From Umbilicaria muhlenbergii (lineage: Eukaryota > Ascomycota > Lecanoromycetes > Umbilicariales > Umbilicariaceae): DNA of 64,000 nucleotides. Below, one piece after another: positions 33,837-47,220 of this stretch (positions are counted from its first letter, which is position 1; each line of letters opens with the position of its first letter). The notes under the pieces are model-generated. The model had not been told where the DNA came from, made no database searches, and was given only the letters and a program-made list of their open reading frames with translations. A program made the translations under genes and the position numbers. The stretch is taken from positions 898,364 through 962,363 of the forward strand of contig KK106984.1 in the NCBI GenBank assembly GCA_000611775.1. The letters are read 5' to 3'.

Positions 33837-36121
33837 TCAATCCTCATCCTCACTCTCACTCCCAAAGATAGCCTTGAACACCGCCTCCCCTGCCCTCTCC
33901 CCCTCCAACGCCTCATTCCTCTCCGGATCCACCTCCACCCTCTCCACCTCCCTCACCACCACCTCTTCCGCCCCCTGCCCAGCCACCCCCCGCTCCCTCA
34001 TCAACCCCTCCATCTCCCTCCTCCCTACCAACTCCAACCTCTTTCCGGGAAGCGCTTCTGAATGCGTCGGCGCCTGGAACCCACCCGACTGAAAGCGCCC
34101 GCCTTCGTCCGCACCATCGGGCGGCGCCGTGCCGGGATCGAGTTGCACGTGGCTGGGCGGCGGGACGTTGAAGCGTTTGCAGAGGAGACGCGTGGGGAAG
34201 AAAGTGGTCGTGCTGCGCGTGAGGGGCCCGTACATACCGAGGCGCGCGGCTTGGGTGGCCGGGTCTTCGGGTTTTTCTGCCGGGCGCGAGAGGAGGGAGT
34301 TGGGTCCGGCGCTACCGGAGGAGGAGAGTGGCGTGTCCACGGGGTTGGCAAGCGGGGTGGCAGTAGAGGAGGAAGCGGAAGTGAAGCGCGAGGCCATAGT
34401 TCCGGTCATGGGTTTAAAGATCTGAGCCGCGTGGGCGAATTCGTTCATTTCTTTCACCCAGTCATCCGTCGCCATACCTTCTGCTCGCTCAGGTACTCCC
34501 TCTCTAATACCAGCGCGAATCTCGAGGAAGGCGCGGTAGCGAACTCGTTTGCTGGGGTCCTCGGCATAGGGCATCCAACCGCCGGGGCCGCGCCCGAGAG
34601 CTGTGAGGGCGGATTCGCGCGGCAAGGTGGGGACGAGGGACACGAGGTCGGAGGCTTTGGAGGCGGCGGATGGGGTGTAGCCTGGTGGTGGGGCTTCGGA
34701 GAGAGCGGTGGGGAGGTTGGAGTTGCCGGTTGCGGACGCGATGCGGGAGCGTGCGGTGGGGGTTAGGTAGTCGAAAACGGATTTGCCGGGTAACGGGGTT
34801 TCTCCGAGGAGGGAGGCACGTGATCTGGGGTCGTGGCTAGAAGACGCGGCGGCGGAGGCAGTGGATTGGTAATTGGTTGTTGCGGGGTGGGAGGCGGCGC
34901 TTTTAGAGGACTTCCAGTCCGAGGGGATTTCGGGTGGCGGGTATTTGCCGTCTTGGTTTTGGATGGAGGAAAGAGGGTCCGGATTGGTGGAGAGGACGAA
35001 GCCGTCAAGGGGGAGGCGGCCATCGTGGCAGCGGCGGAAGCCAGAGCTGGCTTTGGATTTGGCGGCTTTTTTGGAGATGAAGACGGGCTTTGCGCCCAGC
35101 AATGGATTTGCAGAACCGAGAATGGACTTGTTGGTTTCTGTCTTCTTTTTCTTTTTGTCACCGCCAATGACACGGTTGTAGGACACCTGAGGTCCCACGT
35201 GGTACGGATCTTCGTCATCGGAGCCAGTATCGTTGAGTATACCGACACCTAATCCGCCCCGTGCTGTCGGCTTTTTCTTCTTGGTGTGCGTGCTACGCAA
35301 CGTGCCTATGCCAATGTCGTCCTCCCCATCATTTGCAAGAGCTCCATTGGGTTTCTGATTACCGCCAACGCTAGGTAGCTCGGACAGTCGCCCTTCACTT
35401 TCGAAACCCAGACCCTTGAGGTCGTTTTTGCGCACAAATGATATCATCTGAGAGTTCTCAGGCGCAAAAAGATGTGTCTCCCGACCATCACCATCTCCTG
35501 GATCATCCCTATCATCCAGGCGTGCTTTCCGTCGTACTTTAGGTCCCACTCCCTGCCCGTCTCGCCAGCCCATCTTCCTCAATAACTTGACGCCCATAGT
35601 TTCCCCACTAATTTTCAAAACATCCATTAGGGACACCTTCTGAGAGATTTCTTCTTCGGTAGACCCCAGTCCTGCGAATGAGTCGGCAGTTTGTAGTTTC
35701 CTCGCTTCTTCGGCATCTGCAAGGTCCTCTTCATCCATGAAGTCTTCGGGCTTCTGCTGCGCTGGCGCGGCATCTTTCTTCTTGTTCGCCCTCGAGGAGA
35801 CAAAGGTTGATGGGGTCCAGCCTTCCTTCGATCCAACGGTATTAAAGTAGCTAGTGCCCTCAGTCAGCCAAGCTCAATATGACTGACCTTCGATCGTGGA
35901 TGTATCAAGCCTCACCCTGCGCTGAAGCCACCAGTGAAAGCGCCATGCAGTCTCTTTCTTCCCCGCTCATCGGTCACCTCTTGCTTCCAGACCGGCACGT
36001 ATGATCCGTCGTCACGAACGTCCGGATCCAGCGGTGGCAGAGGAGTGCCATAGATGACATAAGGTGACTGCTGGGCTTGCAGGTCTGCTTCGTAGGTTGC
36101 ACGCGATCGTTTGTGGGCCAT
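33837..36121 (-). CDS. G-patch domain protein, GPATCH1/TOUGH family
   Basis: Predicted 739 aa from exons 36121-35916 and 35850-33837 (intron GTGAGG..CTAG). The N-terminus carries the DUF1604-type region: [40 protein letters not shown] (restored across the intron) and [15 protein letters not shown]. The G-patch follows at about residues 160-185 as [20 protein letters not shown]. The rest is mostly disordered, with Lys-rich stretches and a conserved [15 protein letters not shown]-like block. G-patch proteins of this group associate with the spliceosome and activate DEAH helicases. Antisense open frames here reflect GC bias. Start chosen at 36121; an in-frame ATG at 36157 would add 12 residues upstream of the conserved MAHKRSR. 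Confidence 0.9.
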
Positions 36122-37145
36122 AGTAAACACAATCCGGACCAGACATGCCTGGCTCAATTGATCTCACCGGAGGCGGGAGGTCTTCAGTGTCCAAGACGTC
36201 ACATTTACCGAATTGTTATACTGAGGGCCTGGAGGGATGGTTTATGGCCAGAGCAGCGAATGATTGGTGCACCGGTGGAGAGAGTACGGGCCAAGCTTTG
36301 ACGGCTTCAGCCTTAATGGAGATGCGCTATTGCCTGCTGCCTAGGTAAGAGTGAGTCGGACGGACTGAGGACCCCTTAACGTTTCAAGCAGCTTGGATCT
36401 CCAGGCTACTCATGCCTGAGAAGCCTGGACCTCGTACCCTGTATGAACCCTACAAAGTAGAATAAGAGTAACGATCGGTGCTTACAGTTGACGCAGCTGA
36501 CGGTATCATGCGAAGGGGCCCCATGGAATGTTGACATCGACATCACCTTGCTTTCGAGTTCAGGTTCCTCTACATCACCTTGGATGTAGTGACACGTGGA
36601 ATGGGTGCTGGTCAAGAGGCTCACCACTGCTTTTGACGCTTGCTCACCACGGGACCTTGCCTCTTGACTTGCATCATCAACACAGGACTTCCCAAATACT
36701 CTACCCGGAACAACAAGGTATCGGTACAGCCGATCTGACCCCTACAGCTAGCTGCATTCTTGCCCGTATCATTGGTCTGCTTGCGTTGCGCGTGAGTAGA
36801 TTCGTGGCAGCTTGGTCGCTTAAACTGCGGTCAGCCCCAGTCATCGAGCTCCAGCCAACGACAAACCTGCAACTCCCAAGTCGTCCGTCGCGACAGACCA
36901 TAGCCATTTACGCAATATCCTGAGCTCCATTGACATGCTCGCCGGCCCTTTCCTCCCATATACTGCTACCAGATCGCCGTGGATCATCGGCGCTTTCACC
37001 TTGCAGCTTTACAGCACTTAGGCGATCACCCCTCCCAACCTCGTCTCCACGCTACCCTTGTCCCCAGAGAGCTGGCACTGGCATTCACACTGCTTCTGCT
37101 TCTGCTTCTGGCACCTGCAGGTGGTTGAGGGAGCCAACCTCCATC
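36122..37145. promoter_or_regulatory. Divergent upstream region of the G-patch gene and KIN1
   Basis: About 1 kb between two divergent start codons. A pyrimidine-rich (CTTCTG)-type microsatellite at 37090-37110 lies in the KIN1 leader. An in-frame reading extends upstream of the KIN1 ATG without another ATG. Confidence 0.45.
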
Positions 37146-40100
37146 ATGTCTGCTGCTTCCACAGCATCCCCGGCGATAGTACGTAGTTCATCCTCACGTC
37201 GGAGCCAGGCCTACACAGCACCCGCGAGTGATCGGCCTGTCAGGCCTCAATCTAGTGCGATGAAACCCCCACCGGCGCCGAGTACGCCGACGCGATCACA
37301 TTCACAGTCCTATTCACAGAGTCGAGGGCCATCTGCGTCGCAGCAGGCATCACTCGCAGGCGTCGCTCGCAGGGACTATGAGAACACAAACCTAGCCCGA
37401 CCGCCATCTTCGCGAAGGAGTTCCTCGCGGGACGGATCCTATGCTGCTCCACCGCCCACGACAAGGACAGAGTCTACCCGGAGCACACATCGGAATTCGT
37501 CCAGACCTGGTCATTCGCGTTACAGCTCCGACATGTCACAAACCTCGACTATCGTGGCCAACGGGGGGCCAACCCCAGGTCACGCATCGAGCGTAAGTAG
37601 GGCGCAAAATGATGGAGCAAGTCAAGCAACCTCTTCAGGCACCAAAAGACGCACAACTATATCCGCAGCGACTGGGGAGTGGGCTTTGGGTAAGACGATA
37701 GGAGCGGGGAGCATGGGCAAAGTCAAGTTGGCCAAGAACCTAGAGACAGGAGAACAAGTACGTATGCAGAACGTCATAAGAGGGAGGAAACAATCGAACG
37801 CACGGGGGCTAACACGTGCATGTATAGGTCGCCGTCAAAATCGTACCAAGACAGTCTACAGATGAGCATCACAGCAACCGAGATCGCGAGCGTGCAGACC
37901 ATTCGAAAGAAATCAGGACCGCAAGAGAAGCAGCGATTGTTACGTTACTAGATCATCCATATATCTGTGCGATGCGCGATGTTGTGCGGACGAACTACCA
38001 CTGGTATATGCTCTTCGAGTACGTCAACGGGGGTCAGATGCTAGACTACATCATCTCTCACGGCAGACTAAAGGAAAAGCAAGCAAGAAAGTTCGGTCGA
38101 CAGATCGCCAGTGCCCTTGACTATTGCCATAGGAATAGTATTGTGCATCGGGATTTGAAGATCGAGAACATCCTGATCAGCAAGACCGGAGACATCAAGA
38201 TCATTGATTTCGGACTCAGCAACTTGTTCTCTCCGAGAAGTTGCTTGAAAACATTCTGTGGTAGCTTATACTTTGCAGCACCAGAGCTACTGCAGGCCAG
38301 GCAATATACCGGCCCCGAGGTTGATATTTGGAGTTTTGGTATCGTCCTGTACGTCTTAGTCTGTGGCAAAGTACCATTTGACGATCAAAGCATGCCGCAG
38401 CTACACGCCAAGATCAAAAAAGGCGTCGTCGATTATCCCGCCTGGCTTTCTGCTGGTAAGTATTTGTTTCGCTGACAAACGGTCCCAAACCTCCCAGCTT
38501 ACATATTCCTAGAATGCAAAAATCTCATCTCGCGGATGTTGGTGACCGATCCGAAGCAGCGAGCAAATCTGGGTGAGATTATGAATCATACCTGGATCAC
38601 CAAGGGCTTCAATGCTTCTCCGGAAAACTACCTGCCCCACCGTGAGCCGGTCCAACTTCCACTGGATCCGGTAATTGTCAACAAGATGACTGGTTTTGAT
38701 TTCGGAACGCCAGATTATATCACTAGGGAACTGACCAAAGTCATCGAATCTGAAGAGTACCAGAATGCTGTACGATTGAATGCACGCGAAAACTCAGCGC
38801 AAACTCATGTAGGGGAGAAGAAGAAAAGTGTCTTTGACTTCTACAAGCGTCGCAATTCAACAACGAGCAGAGACACCCTTTCAAACCTCTCTTCCGAAGC
38901 TGTGCCGCTAGGCTCAGATCCAGTGAACGCATTCAGCCCCTTGTTGTCCATCTATTATCTTGCCCGAGAGAAGCGAGAAAGGGAGCGTCGAGAAGAGAAC
39001 CCGGGCGCGTTCAGCATGCCCATGTCGCCTGGGGAGAAGCCACTGAAGATGCCAGATCTACCGGCACCGGAAGCAGCTTATACCAATTCGGCCACATATG
39101 AGATGCCCGGTGAGAAGGCTACTGGGGGACGCTCACGGCCGCGTGCGAGAACGCACGGCGAGGATGACGTTACGGAAAGCATGAAGAAGGTTAATCCTTC
39201 AGTATCGAAAAGTCAGGCACCTCCAGCTATCATAACACCACCAACAGAACAGCCCTCGGTCAAGAAAGAGAGCACCGCAGTTGGCCTCTTACGCAGATTC
39301 AGTACACGTCGCAACAAAGAATCGACCAGGGAGCGGGTTGATCACCACCCTCCGCCTTCGTTGCAACTGCAGCCTCCTAACGATTTACCACCGCCTTCCA
39401 GAGCGAGTTTCAGCGTGCACAGGTCTAGGCACAAAGATCGATCTCCTCCGGAGTCGCCAATGCTGCATCCGGGTGGTAGCCAGCCGCATCAGAAGGAACT
39501 TCTCACACCGCCTCTCCCTGCTGAAGCGGGTTCAAGGGCCAGTAAACTCTTGAACCGTTCTACCAGCGTTAATTCTGCAGAGTACCGAAGAAGGCAATCC
39601 CGAAGAGCTGTCTCTGAAGGCGTATCTACTGGTGTCAGCGGTGATCCGGTCCCTACAAGTGGTTCTGACCAGTCCAGCGCTACTGGCCTGAAGTCTCAAG
39701 GAATCGAGGCAGTCCAGACAGAGCAACACACGAGTCTCAATCCTCGCGCAGCTGCCGTGAGAACCAAGTCCCTTGGTCATGCGAGAAGGGAGAGTATACA
39801 GGCTAGACGTGCAAGAAGAGAAGAGGTTAGGGAGGCGAATGTGCCCGAAGAGACGGATCAACAGCTTGCTGCTGGTGAAGGCATGAACGAGAAAACTGAG
39901 AGTCCTGACAATATGAAGCCCGTCTACCTTAAGGGCTTGTTCAGTGTGTCGACTACAAGCAACAAGCCTTTGTCGTATATTCGAACAGATATCATCAGAG
40001 TCCTTAACCAGCTCGGCGTCGATTACACAGAGATCAAAGGAGGATTCAGCTGCCGACATGCCCCCAGTATCGATTTGAACCAAGTGGGGGACAATGGTCC

Positions 40101-40509
40101 CTCCAGCGCAGAGCAGCAAGGAGGTATGGGATACTCAACGCATCGACGAAGAATCAGCTTTGGTGGGTTCAGGGGTGGAGACCGCGACCGCGACGATTTT
40201 CGAGATCAGGAAAGGTCACCGAGGATGATGAGGTCAAGCTCCCGCAGGCACGCCGCCGACACGAGTTTCACCAATTCTGAAGGCTCAGAGGAGAGTGTGG
40301 GACACCGCAATGGCGATCGACCCGCGCCAGGTGAGACAACAACACATGTCCAGAGTGAAGTTGGAGGCAGCATGATTTTGAAGTTCGAAATCTTCATCGT
40401 CAAGGTCCCCTTATTCTCTTTGCATGGTATACAGTTCAAAAAGGTGGCGGGGGGCACGTTTCAGTACAAGGACATGGCTCAGAAGATATTGGATGCTCTT
40501 CGTTTGTGA
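37146..40509 (+). CDS. KIN1: KIN1/MARK-type serine/threonine kinase with KA1 domain
   Basis: Predicted 1,078 aa from exons 37146-37757, 37828-38455 and 38513-40509. A Ser/Arg/Pro-rich N-terminus precedes the kinase domain (about residues 178-450): [23 protein letters not shown] created by the first join, [32 protein letters not shown] and [17 protein letters not shown] long disordered linker follows. The C-terminus has a KA1 membrane-binding domain in two blocks: [18 protein letters not shown] and [19 protein letters not shown] to [16 protein letters not shown]. Kin1 kinases act at the cell cortex in polarity, septation, exocytosis and, in yeast, ER-stress mRNA handling. The first ATG in frame is 37146. 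Introns 37758-37827 (GTACGT) and 38456-38512 (GTAAGT). Confidence 0.95.
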
Positions 40510-41127
40510 GTATGCTGGGGCAATTTGCCGCCAGACTGTGGGAAAGGGTTGGAACAATTAGGGTATCTGTCGGGGGCTGCATTCTTCGTGACGAGTCTCC
40601 TTTGTCGGTCATAGTGTTTGCAGGCGCGTTCACAGGGCAACAGTGTGGACCATTATTCTGTAAAATTATTCGTGCATGACTCCCTCCTCCTGGCAAGACG
40701 CCTGTAGGGTTTAGCAATCGTCAGTCCCGACTGCATCCAAGCTGCTGGTAACAGATCGTACAGTCGGTGAATTCTTACCATAGCCTTTAGTTGCTCAGTC
40801 TTAACCCTTCATAACTTTTACCAGCGAGTGAGTGAAGAGTCTCACCAGTTTAAGTCCCATCTGAAGTAGTGGCCCGTTGTGCCCAGTAGGAGTACCCCTA
40901 CGTAGCCTTTGTCGAGTATCACGCTTGTCCCGTTTGGGCGAAAACTGTCAGGGATCCTTTGACCTGGATCAACTCAACTCGCACAAGCTCCCCACCTGCA
41001 ACCTCGACACTCTTGGAGTACAACAATGCCGCGAAATTCCAATCCTCCTTACCTCACCACGAACTAATTGCTGTCATTAGAAGCATGCTTATCAAATCCT
41101 CATAGAGAGCATCATTCATCGACGAAG
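40510..41127. other. Intergenic region between KIN1 and CAF40
   Basis: 618 bp holding the KIN1 3' UTR and the CAF40 promoter and leader. Nothing else recognised. Confidence 0.4.
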
Positions 41128-42408
41128 ATGCTGAACTCACAGCACGTGTTTTCACACCAACATCAATACCACCAGGCCGAACCCTCATGGCTACATCAGC
41201 ATCAGGCACATCATCAGCAACAGCATACTCACCAGGCTACTCAACAACAGCAGCATGCTCAAGCTCAGGCTGCCGCTGCTGCCGCAGCCGCAGCCCAGCA
41301 ACAACACTACAATCGAATCGCAGCCAATAACAATAGCAACGGGCCGGGCATCAACGGGGATCACAATATGGGCACTGGGACGTTGGATGTCATGAGTGAA
41401 GAGAATAGGCGGGTGTTGGGCTGGGTAGCAGAGCTGATGAACGGCAACTCAAGGGAGGCAGCCCTCATGGAGTTGAGTAAGAAACGGGAACAGGTACCGG
41501 AGTTGGCGTTGATAATCTGGCACTCATTTGGTGAGTCTACAGCGGGCAGAAGCTGGGCGCAGTGTGTTTGGCTCACGCTTCTAGGTGTTATGACCTCCTT
41601 ACTACAGGAGATCATCTCGGTCTATCCCCTTCTTAACCCGTCTCAACTCACAGCTGCGGCTTCGAACCGGGTCTGCAATGCGCTGGCACTCTTGCAGTGC
41701 GTGGCATCACACAACGAAACCCGCGGTCTCTTCCTCAGCGGTAAGAGATGACTCTAGGCTCTTTGCCACTACGCCACTAACCTAGCTCTCAGCGCACATC
41801 CCCCTTTTCCTTTACCCTTTCCTTAATACGACGTCGAAGTCTCGACCCTTCGAATACCTCCGTCTGACGTCACTCGGCGTCATTGGAGCTCTGGTCAAGA
41901 ACGACTCGTCGGAAGTGATCAACTTTCTCCTCACGACCGAAATCATACCGTTGTGCCTGCGAATCATGGAGACTGGCTCCGAATTGAGCAAGACGGTCGC
42001 TATATTCATCGTACAGAAGATATTGCTTGACGACCTAGGACTTGGATATATATGTCATACCTACGAGCGATTCTACGCTGTTGGAACTGTCTTGAGCAAC
42101 ATGGTAACTCAGCTGGTGGAGCAGCAGACGGTGCGGTTACTTAAACATGTGGTTCGGTGTTTCCTCCGGTGAGTTGGTCATCAGACAATAATGCTTTTCA
42201 ACGAATGACGATACTGACTACCGAGAATAGCTTGAGCGACAACGCTCGTGCCCGTGAAGCCCTCCGGCAGTGCTTACCGGAACCATTACGCGATGCCACA
42301 TTTTCATCTGTTCTCCGCGATGACGCTGCGACAAAACGTTGTCTCGCTCAGCTCCTGATCAATCTCTCAGACAACGTGGTCGACACAGCCAACAACCCTG
42401 GCATGTAG
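41128..42408 (+). CDS. CAF40: CCR4-NOT complex subunit CAF40 (RCD1/NOT9)
   Basis: Predicted 370 aa from exons 41128-41530, 41585-41740, 41793-42168 and 42231-42408. The first 70 residues are His/Gln/Ala-rich low complexity. The rest is the armadillo-like Rcd1 domain (about 90-360): [40 protein letters not shown] (across intron 1), [57 protein letters not shown] and [13 protein letters not shown]. It is a core part of the CCR4-NOT deadenylase, which shortens mRNA poly(A) tails and binds adaptor proteins through this fold. All introns are 52-62 bp. The family is highly conserved and the identification is firm. Confidence 0.96.
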
Positions 42409-43501
42409 GGAGGAGCTGGTGATGCTCGCTGAGGAAAGATCTGGAAGCCACTTAGGACGATGGATGACTGTAACATATGCGTGGCATAAGCGATCGGACC
42501 ACTCTACCGGCATAGGACATGGTATTTTTATGGATTCTGGGGCGCGTGTCTTGTGCAGAAGATCTTTGGAATACAGGTTACGAAAAGCGGCTCCCGTGGA
42601 CGGAGCACGCGGGATCGGCGTTGTTGGATGATGTGTCTTCGGCAGGTGGATAGGATTTAGCAGGGATGTATCTCCATCTGAAGGTGTTGATACCCGGTGG
42701 TCTTTGCTTCATTCATTTGCATATGGAGGGGTTTAGGATCTTGTCCTGCTTCCGTTTTCCCATGTACGACTATTACCTACTGGAGGGGTTTCCTTCTGAT
42801 CAAACAGTATTACTGCCGACGGCCGTGAAGCTTTCACTTTTCATCGACCGCGTGAACACGTAGTGCAAGATTTTACAAGCGTGGCTTCCGACTTCATTCC
42901 ACTTCCGGATTGCTTCACGATAAGTAGGCTCGGATTTGCTATGTGGAAGGCGTTCAGCCGTGTTATAACGAACTCGCACTCGGTACCTCAATGCTATTAA
43001 GCCTTGATGACTGATTCAGCAATGACCGAGAGACTCAGACTAGAAGTCATGGTCTCCTGCTCAGGTCAGTCAAGCTCAGTAAGTAGACGTGTACAAGAAA
43101 CAAGTGGCAGGCCTCAGCTAGGTTCCCTTCAACCAGTCCCCAATCAAGACAGGTTTCGAGGACCAATCAATGCAGAGACGGTCAAAGGGCCCTAAGGTAC
43201 GCCCTGTCAGGCAACGTTCCGCTCGTAGGGCTGTAATCAATGGAAGCCTCACCCAAAGAGGTTAGACACTTCACTTCGAACGCGCCTTGAGCCTCGTTAT
43301 TATTTCGCTGCTCTACACGTCCAAGGCACATGATTGAGACTAGCTACCAGCGCTTTTCCGCCTCGCCGTCGACCTCCCGGGGCTTTCAGCACTGAAACCA
43401 CAGTCGACTCAACCTCTTCGATGTGGTCCCGAACTCTGTCTTAAATTGCTCCCGGGTATTGCGGTCGTGTATCCCTGCGCTCCCCAAGAGCCTCATCGAA
43501 G
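42409..43501. other. Intergenic region between CAF40 and the PHD gene
   Basis: 1.1 kb with no supported gene. It should contain the CAF40 3' UTR and the promoter of the PHD-finger gene. I looked for tRNA-like B boxes and found none. Confidence 0.4.
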
Positions 43502-46340
43502 ATGTCGCGGAAGCGTGGTAGGGCGGAGATGGAAGCATCTCAACCGCCACAAGAGCTCAGCTTGCTTGACCAGCTTCGAAACATGTGGCAATTCTCAAAC
43601 CTCATGCAGTACATCTTCATTTTTGGCAAAGCTGTCAGAATCGATGAAGACTTCGACATCGAGGTACATTCCCATCACAACTCATGCCCCACTCCTTCGG
43701 GCTACCGCGCACATCTTCGAACCCCTGAACATCTGTTCCTTTTCAAGACTTCATTACTCACTTATGTTGTGTGTAGGATCTCGAAACCGAATGTGTCAAG
43801 CCAGGGCCATCGGATAAATTATCTGAGATTGGGCTGGCACTACTCAAGTTTGTCTCGTCGCATAGAGGCCTGACGTGAGCAAACCTCTCCTGTGCACAAA
43901 CGCTGCTGTGTCTTACGTGTGCTTCAGTCCAGACATATTTGACGAATACACCCGCCGACAATATATGGCCAAAGCACCCGCCCGCAACCCGTTCGGCACG
44001 GAGGAGATCCCGAACAAGTTCGCAGATTTTGACATATTCACCAAGATCCGTGTACTATTCCAACTCTCGCAGTGGACGTTGATCAATGCAGACAGGATGA
44101 GAGAGAGGATGCCAGAGACTAAGGATACCGAGCAAACGCAATGGGTACGTCATAGCCAGTGGCCTACCAAGAAGAACCGGCTAATGTCTGGCTGGTATAG
44201 CGCGTTGAGGATATCGGGATAGACAAGCAGCATCGTCTTTACTTTGTACTTGATGACAACCGACTGTACCGCCGCACCGATCCTCCGCCTCCGCCTCCGC
44301 CGCCGCCGCCTCCTAGTAGCAAAGCAAAGGGAAAGTCAAAGAAGGCTAAAGCCGGTGGGCGGGCCAGTAAGAGACGAAAGGTTGTAGAGACAAACGAATC
44401 GGCGGACAATGTGGAGGAAGAAGCTGCCGGCGACTGTCAAGGCGATGTTACACCGGAGGACGACGGCTTTGGGGGAAGCAAGTGGGAATGCGTAGCTATC
44501 ACCCTTGGCCAATACCAGGACTTCCTGGAGACTATCCGCAAGAGTAAAAACATGGATGAAAAAGACCTTCACACGAGGATAAGCGAAGATGTGCTTCCGG
44601 TTATTGAGAAAGCTGAAGAGGCGCAACAGAGAAAGATCGCCAGAAGGGAAAGGGAGCTGATGACTCTGCAAAAGCTAGCTACTGCTAAAAGATCCGGCCG
44701 AATCGCAAGCAAGATGGATAGGGAGCGGGAAGAGAGAGAAGCCGCTGAGGCGGAGCGCAAAAGACAAGCAGATTTAGTTGAGGCGAAGAAGGAACAAGAG
44801 AGGCAGAAGAAGATGGAGGAAGCTCGAGAGTCGCGGATGATGACGCGCGAGCAGCGTCTCAAAGAGCGGGAGTATAAGAGGATCTTGCACGAAGAGGAAC
44901 TTGCCAACCTGTCGGAAGATAGTAGGAAGTTGGAGACGGGCGAGGCTAGGATGTCAGAGAGGCATCTAAAAGCTGAGATGGAGAAGCGGAAGAAAGAACT
45001 TGATAAGCTTGCTCAGGAGGACGAATGGTTCTTCGATTGTTCCAAGTGTGGGGTTCATGGCGAGAATCTTGTAAGCATCAACTCCGCTCTTAGGAGATAC
45101 CATTTTCCAAACTAACAAGCTCTAGGACGATGGCTCACACAGCGTGGCTTGCGAAAAGTGCAATGTATGGCAGCACAGTGCTTGTCTGGGCATCTCTCAA
45201 GCGGATGCTGAAAAGGACGACTTTCACTTCGTATGTGACGATTGCAAGCGCCGAGAGGAAGACGCAAAGAAGCCGAAGATCCCCGCTCTGAAGTTCCGCA
45301 TTGGCTCCTCTTCTTCTCCACCTTCGGATAAGACGATTAGAGTCAATGGAGTTGCGAATGAATCCAGGAAACGGAAGGCTGAAGACGGCCACCCACATCT
45401 GCCGCCAGTAAAGAAGTTCAGCCATGTGCATGTCCAGCCTGATGCTGTTGACTCGCCCAGCCGGAGGCAACCTCACGCAGCTTTGAACGGCATGCATGGG
45501 GGTCTCATGAACGGGCCAACGCTCTCCCCCCAAGGTCAACTGCCGCTGCCAGCTCATCAAAACGGCCATGTTGGTCAGGGCGCTCCTCCACCTCCCGGGC
45601 TTGCATCGCCTCCCAGGCCTGCCTCGTACGCCAACGGCTATGCTCAGCAAGTACCTCAACCAAACGGATTCGCGTCTCAGCCGCACCCGCAATCTGATAC
45701 TTCTCTTCCCTACACCCCATCTGGAGCTATACACCCAAGCTACGGGTCTCCTGGATCAGCATGGCCAGCACAGTATCCGCCCCCCTCGTCGGTGCAGCAT
45801 ATGCAAAATCACCAGCAACTTCCTCCGCAACCACCGAATCCATTCCTCAACTCCTTCGACCGCCAACGTCCGTCATCCTCTCACTCCACCCACAACCTCC
45901 ATTCACCACTAAAGAACCGCCCCTCAATGTCTCCCACCCAAGGCAACCTCGAAACCAGCGCCATCGTCAACCCCACAAATCAATCCAACATCAGCATCCC
46001 CACCCCGTCATACCTTCCAGCAGTGGCGCACACTCCCGGCTTCTCGCCCACAAAACAGTTCTCCTCCCCAGCGCCTCCCATACAAGCCCCAGCCTCCAGC
46101 CCCATCATCGCACCCCCGATCCAGCAACAACAGCAACAAACCCGGCAATCGTCGCTCGGCCTCTCGCCTACAAAACACAGTCCGCCTCGTCAGCATCCGC
46201 AGTCAGCACACAGCATCGCCGATACGCCCGTTGTGCCACCGGTACTGGACTTGTCGCCTAGTCCGCGCCAGCAGCAGAACTTTCAGGCGCCTGTCAAACT
46301 GCCAACGCCGGAACGGCGGGGTGGGGTGAATGGTTCTTAG
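43502..46340 (+). CDS. PHD-finger chromatin protein (RSF1-like layout)
   Basis: Predicted 853 aa from exons 43502-43663, 43777-43874, 43928-44144, 44201-45070 and 45126-46340. The N-terminus (about 15-140) is a DDT/WHIM-like helical region: LLDQLRNMWQFSNLMQYIFI, then FTKIRVLFQLSQWTLINADR. An RVEDIGIDKQHRLYFVLDD segment and an eleven-Pro run follow, then a long charged coiled coil (about 290-430). The PHD finger spans about 433-485 with CSKC, CEKC, WQHSACLG and CDDC, the C4HC3 pattern created by the last join (GENL to DDGSHSVAC). The C-terminal 350 residues are Pro/Gln/Ser-rich with two FSPTKQF/LSPTKHS-type motifs. The domain order resembles remodelling-and-spacing-factor proteins, which read histone tails; a precise orthologue is not claimed. 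Confidence 0.85.
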
Positions 46341-47220
46341 GAGGCGCGTTGAGGGCGATTGCATTGGCCGGTTAGATGGACATCTTGGAGTTTTCTTGGG
46401 GCACTGGGATTGGCGAAGTGAAGGTCAGGTTCAGCCGCCGGGGTTTTGTCATTGTTGTGGGCGCGATGGCGTATTCTGCGACAGGGCTGTCTTGTCTGCA
46501 TGGGTTGAGGTGCATTCTAGATAATTTAGTCGCGGGGGGTATTTAACCGCAGATAGGTAGCTAGATCTATGGAAGCATTTAAAGACCGTTAGACTGTGCC
46601 CATGCGCATCAATGCCTGGCTGTGCGTACAAGTATGAGAGGTGAGATATCATATCTGATGGAAGTTTACCTTGATGGTGCTGGTAGTAAAGTGCTGGCGA
46701 CGGAGCCTAGATTCTCACTTTATAAAAGTTAATTCATCGAAGGGGGTGGTTAGAGAGGTGGAATAGGACTTTATAAGTTCTAAGCGTTTTATGGGGTTTG
46801 GAATACTCTAAGCACTTTAAGAAGTTTAAGAGCGTTAAGAACTGTAAGAACTCCAAGCACATGAAGAACTCAAAGAACTTTAAGAACCCGAAGAATTCTA
46901 AATGAAAACCCCAAGAACTCTAAGAACTTTAAGTTATTTAACAGCTTTTAAGTGTAAAAAATGCAAGCATTCTCAGACCCTCAGAGCTTCGAGAAAATTA
47001 AGTTCGTCTTTACCTTAAAGTTGGGAGTGCTAGTTGTAGCACTCATCCGATTCGAAACTCGCGCCTATACATAAGCATATCTATCAAGGCAACTACCACA
47101 CATCCCACATCTCATTCCGCCCACATATAACCCGCGATCTACCACCGCATCCTTCTCGACCACAACCCCCCACCACTTCCTCCACCACTACCCCCAAGCA
47201 CACATCCCCCATAAACCCCC
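46341..47220. other. Convergent intergenic region with a 9-bp minisatellite
   Basis: Between the 3' ends of the PHD gene (+) and TRAPPC11 (-). The middle holds a degenerate 9-bp repeat, listed separately; the right part is C-rich on the plus strand and runs into the TRAPPC11 stop. Confidence 0.5.
46807..46938 (+). repeat. Degenerate 9-bp minisatellite (TAAGAACTY)
   Basis: About fourteen units around the consensus TAAGAACTY, mostly in exact 9-bp register with a few insertions. On the plus strand the array is open from 46777 to a TGA at 46903-46905 and reads as repeated Lys-Asn-x, including a 14-codon ATG-initiated stretch at 46861. Probably a noncoding minisatellite that happens to keep frame. 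Confidence 0.75.

Noticed and set aside
34062-34766. 234-codon plus-strand ORF opposite the G-patch gene
   Set aside because: Gly/Arg/Glu-rich shadow of the disordered C-terminus of the G-patch protein.
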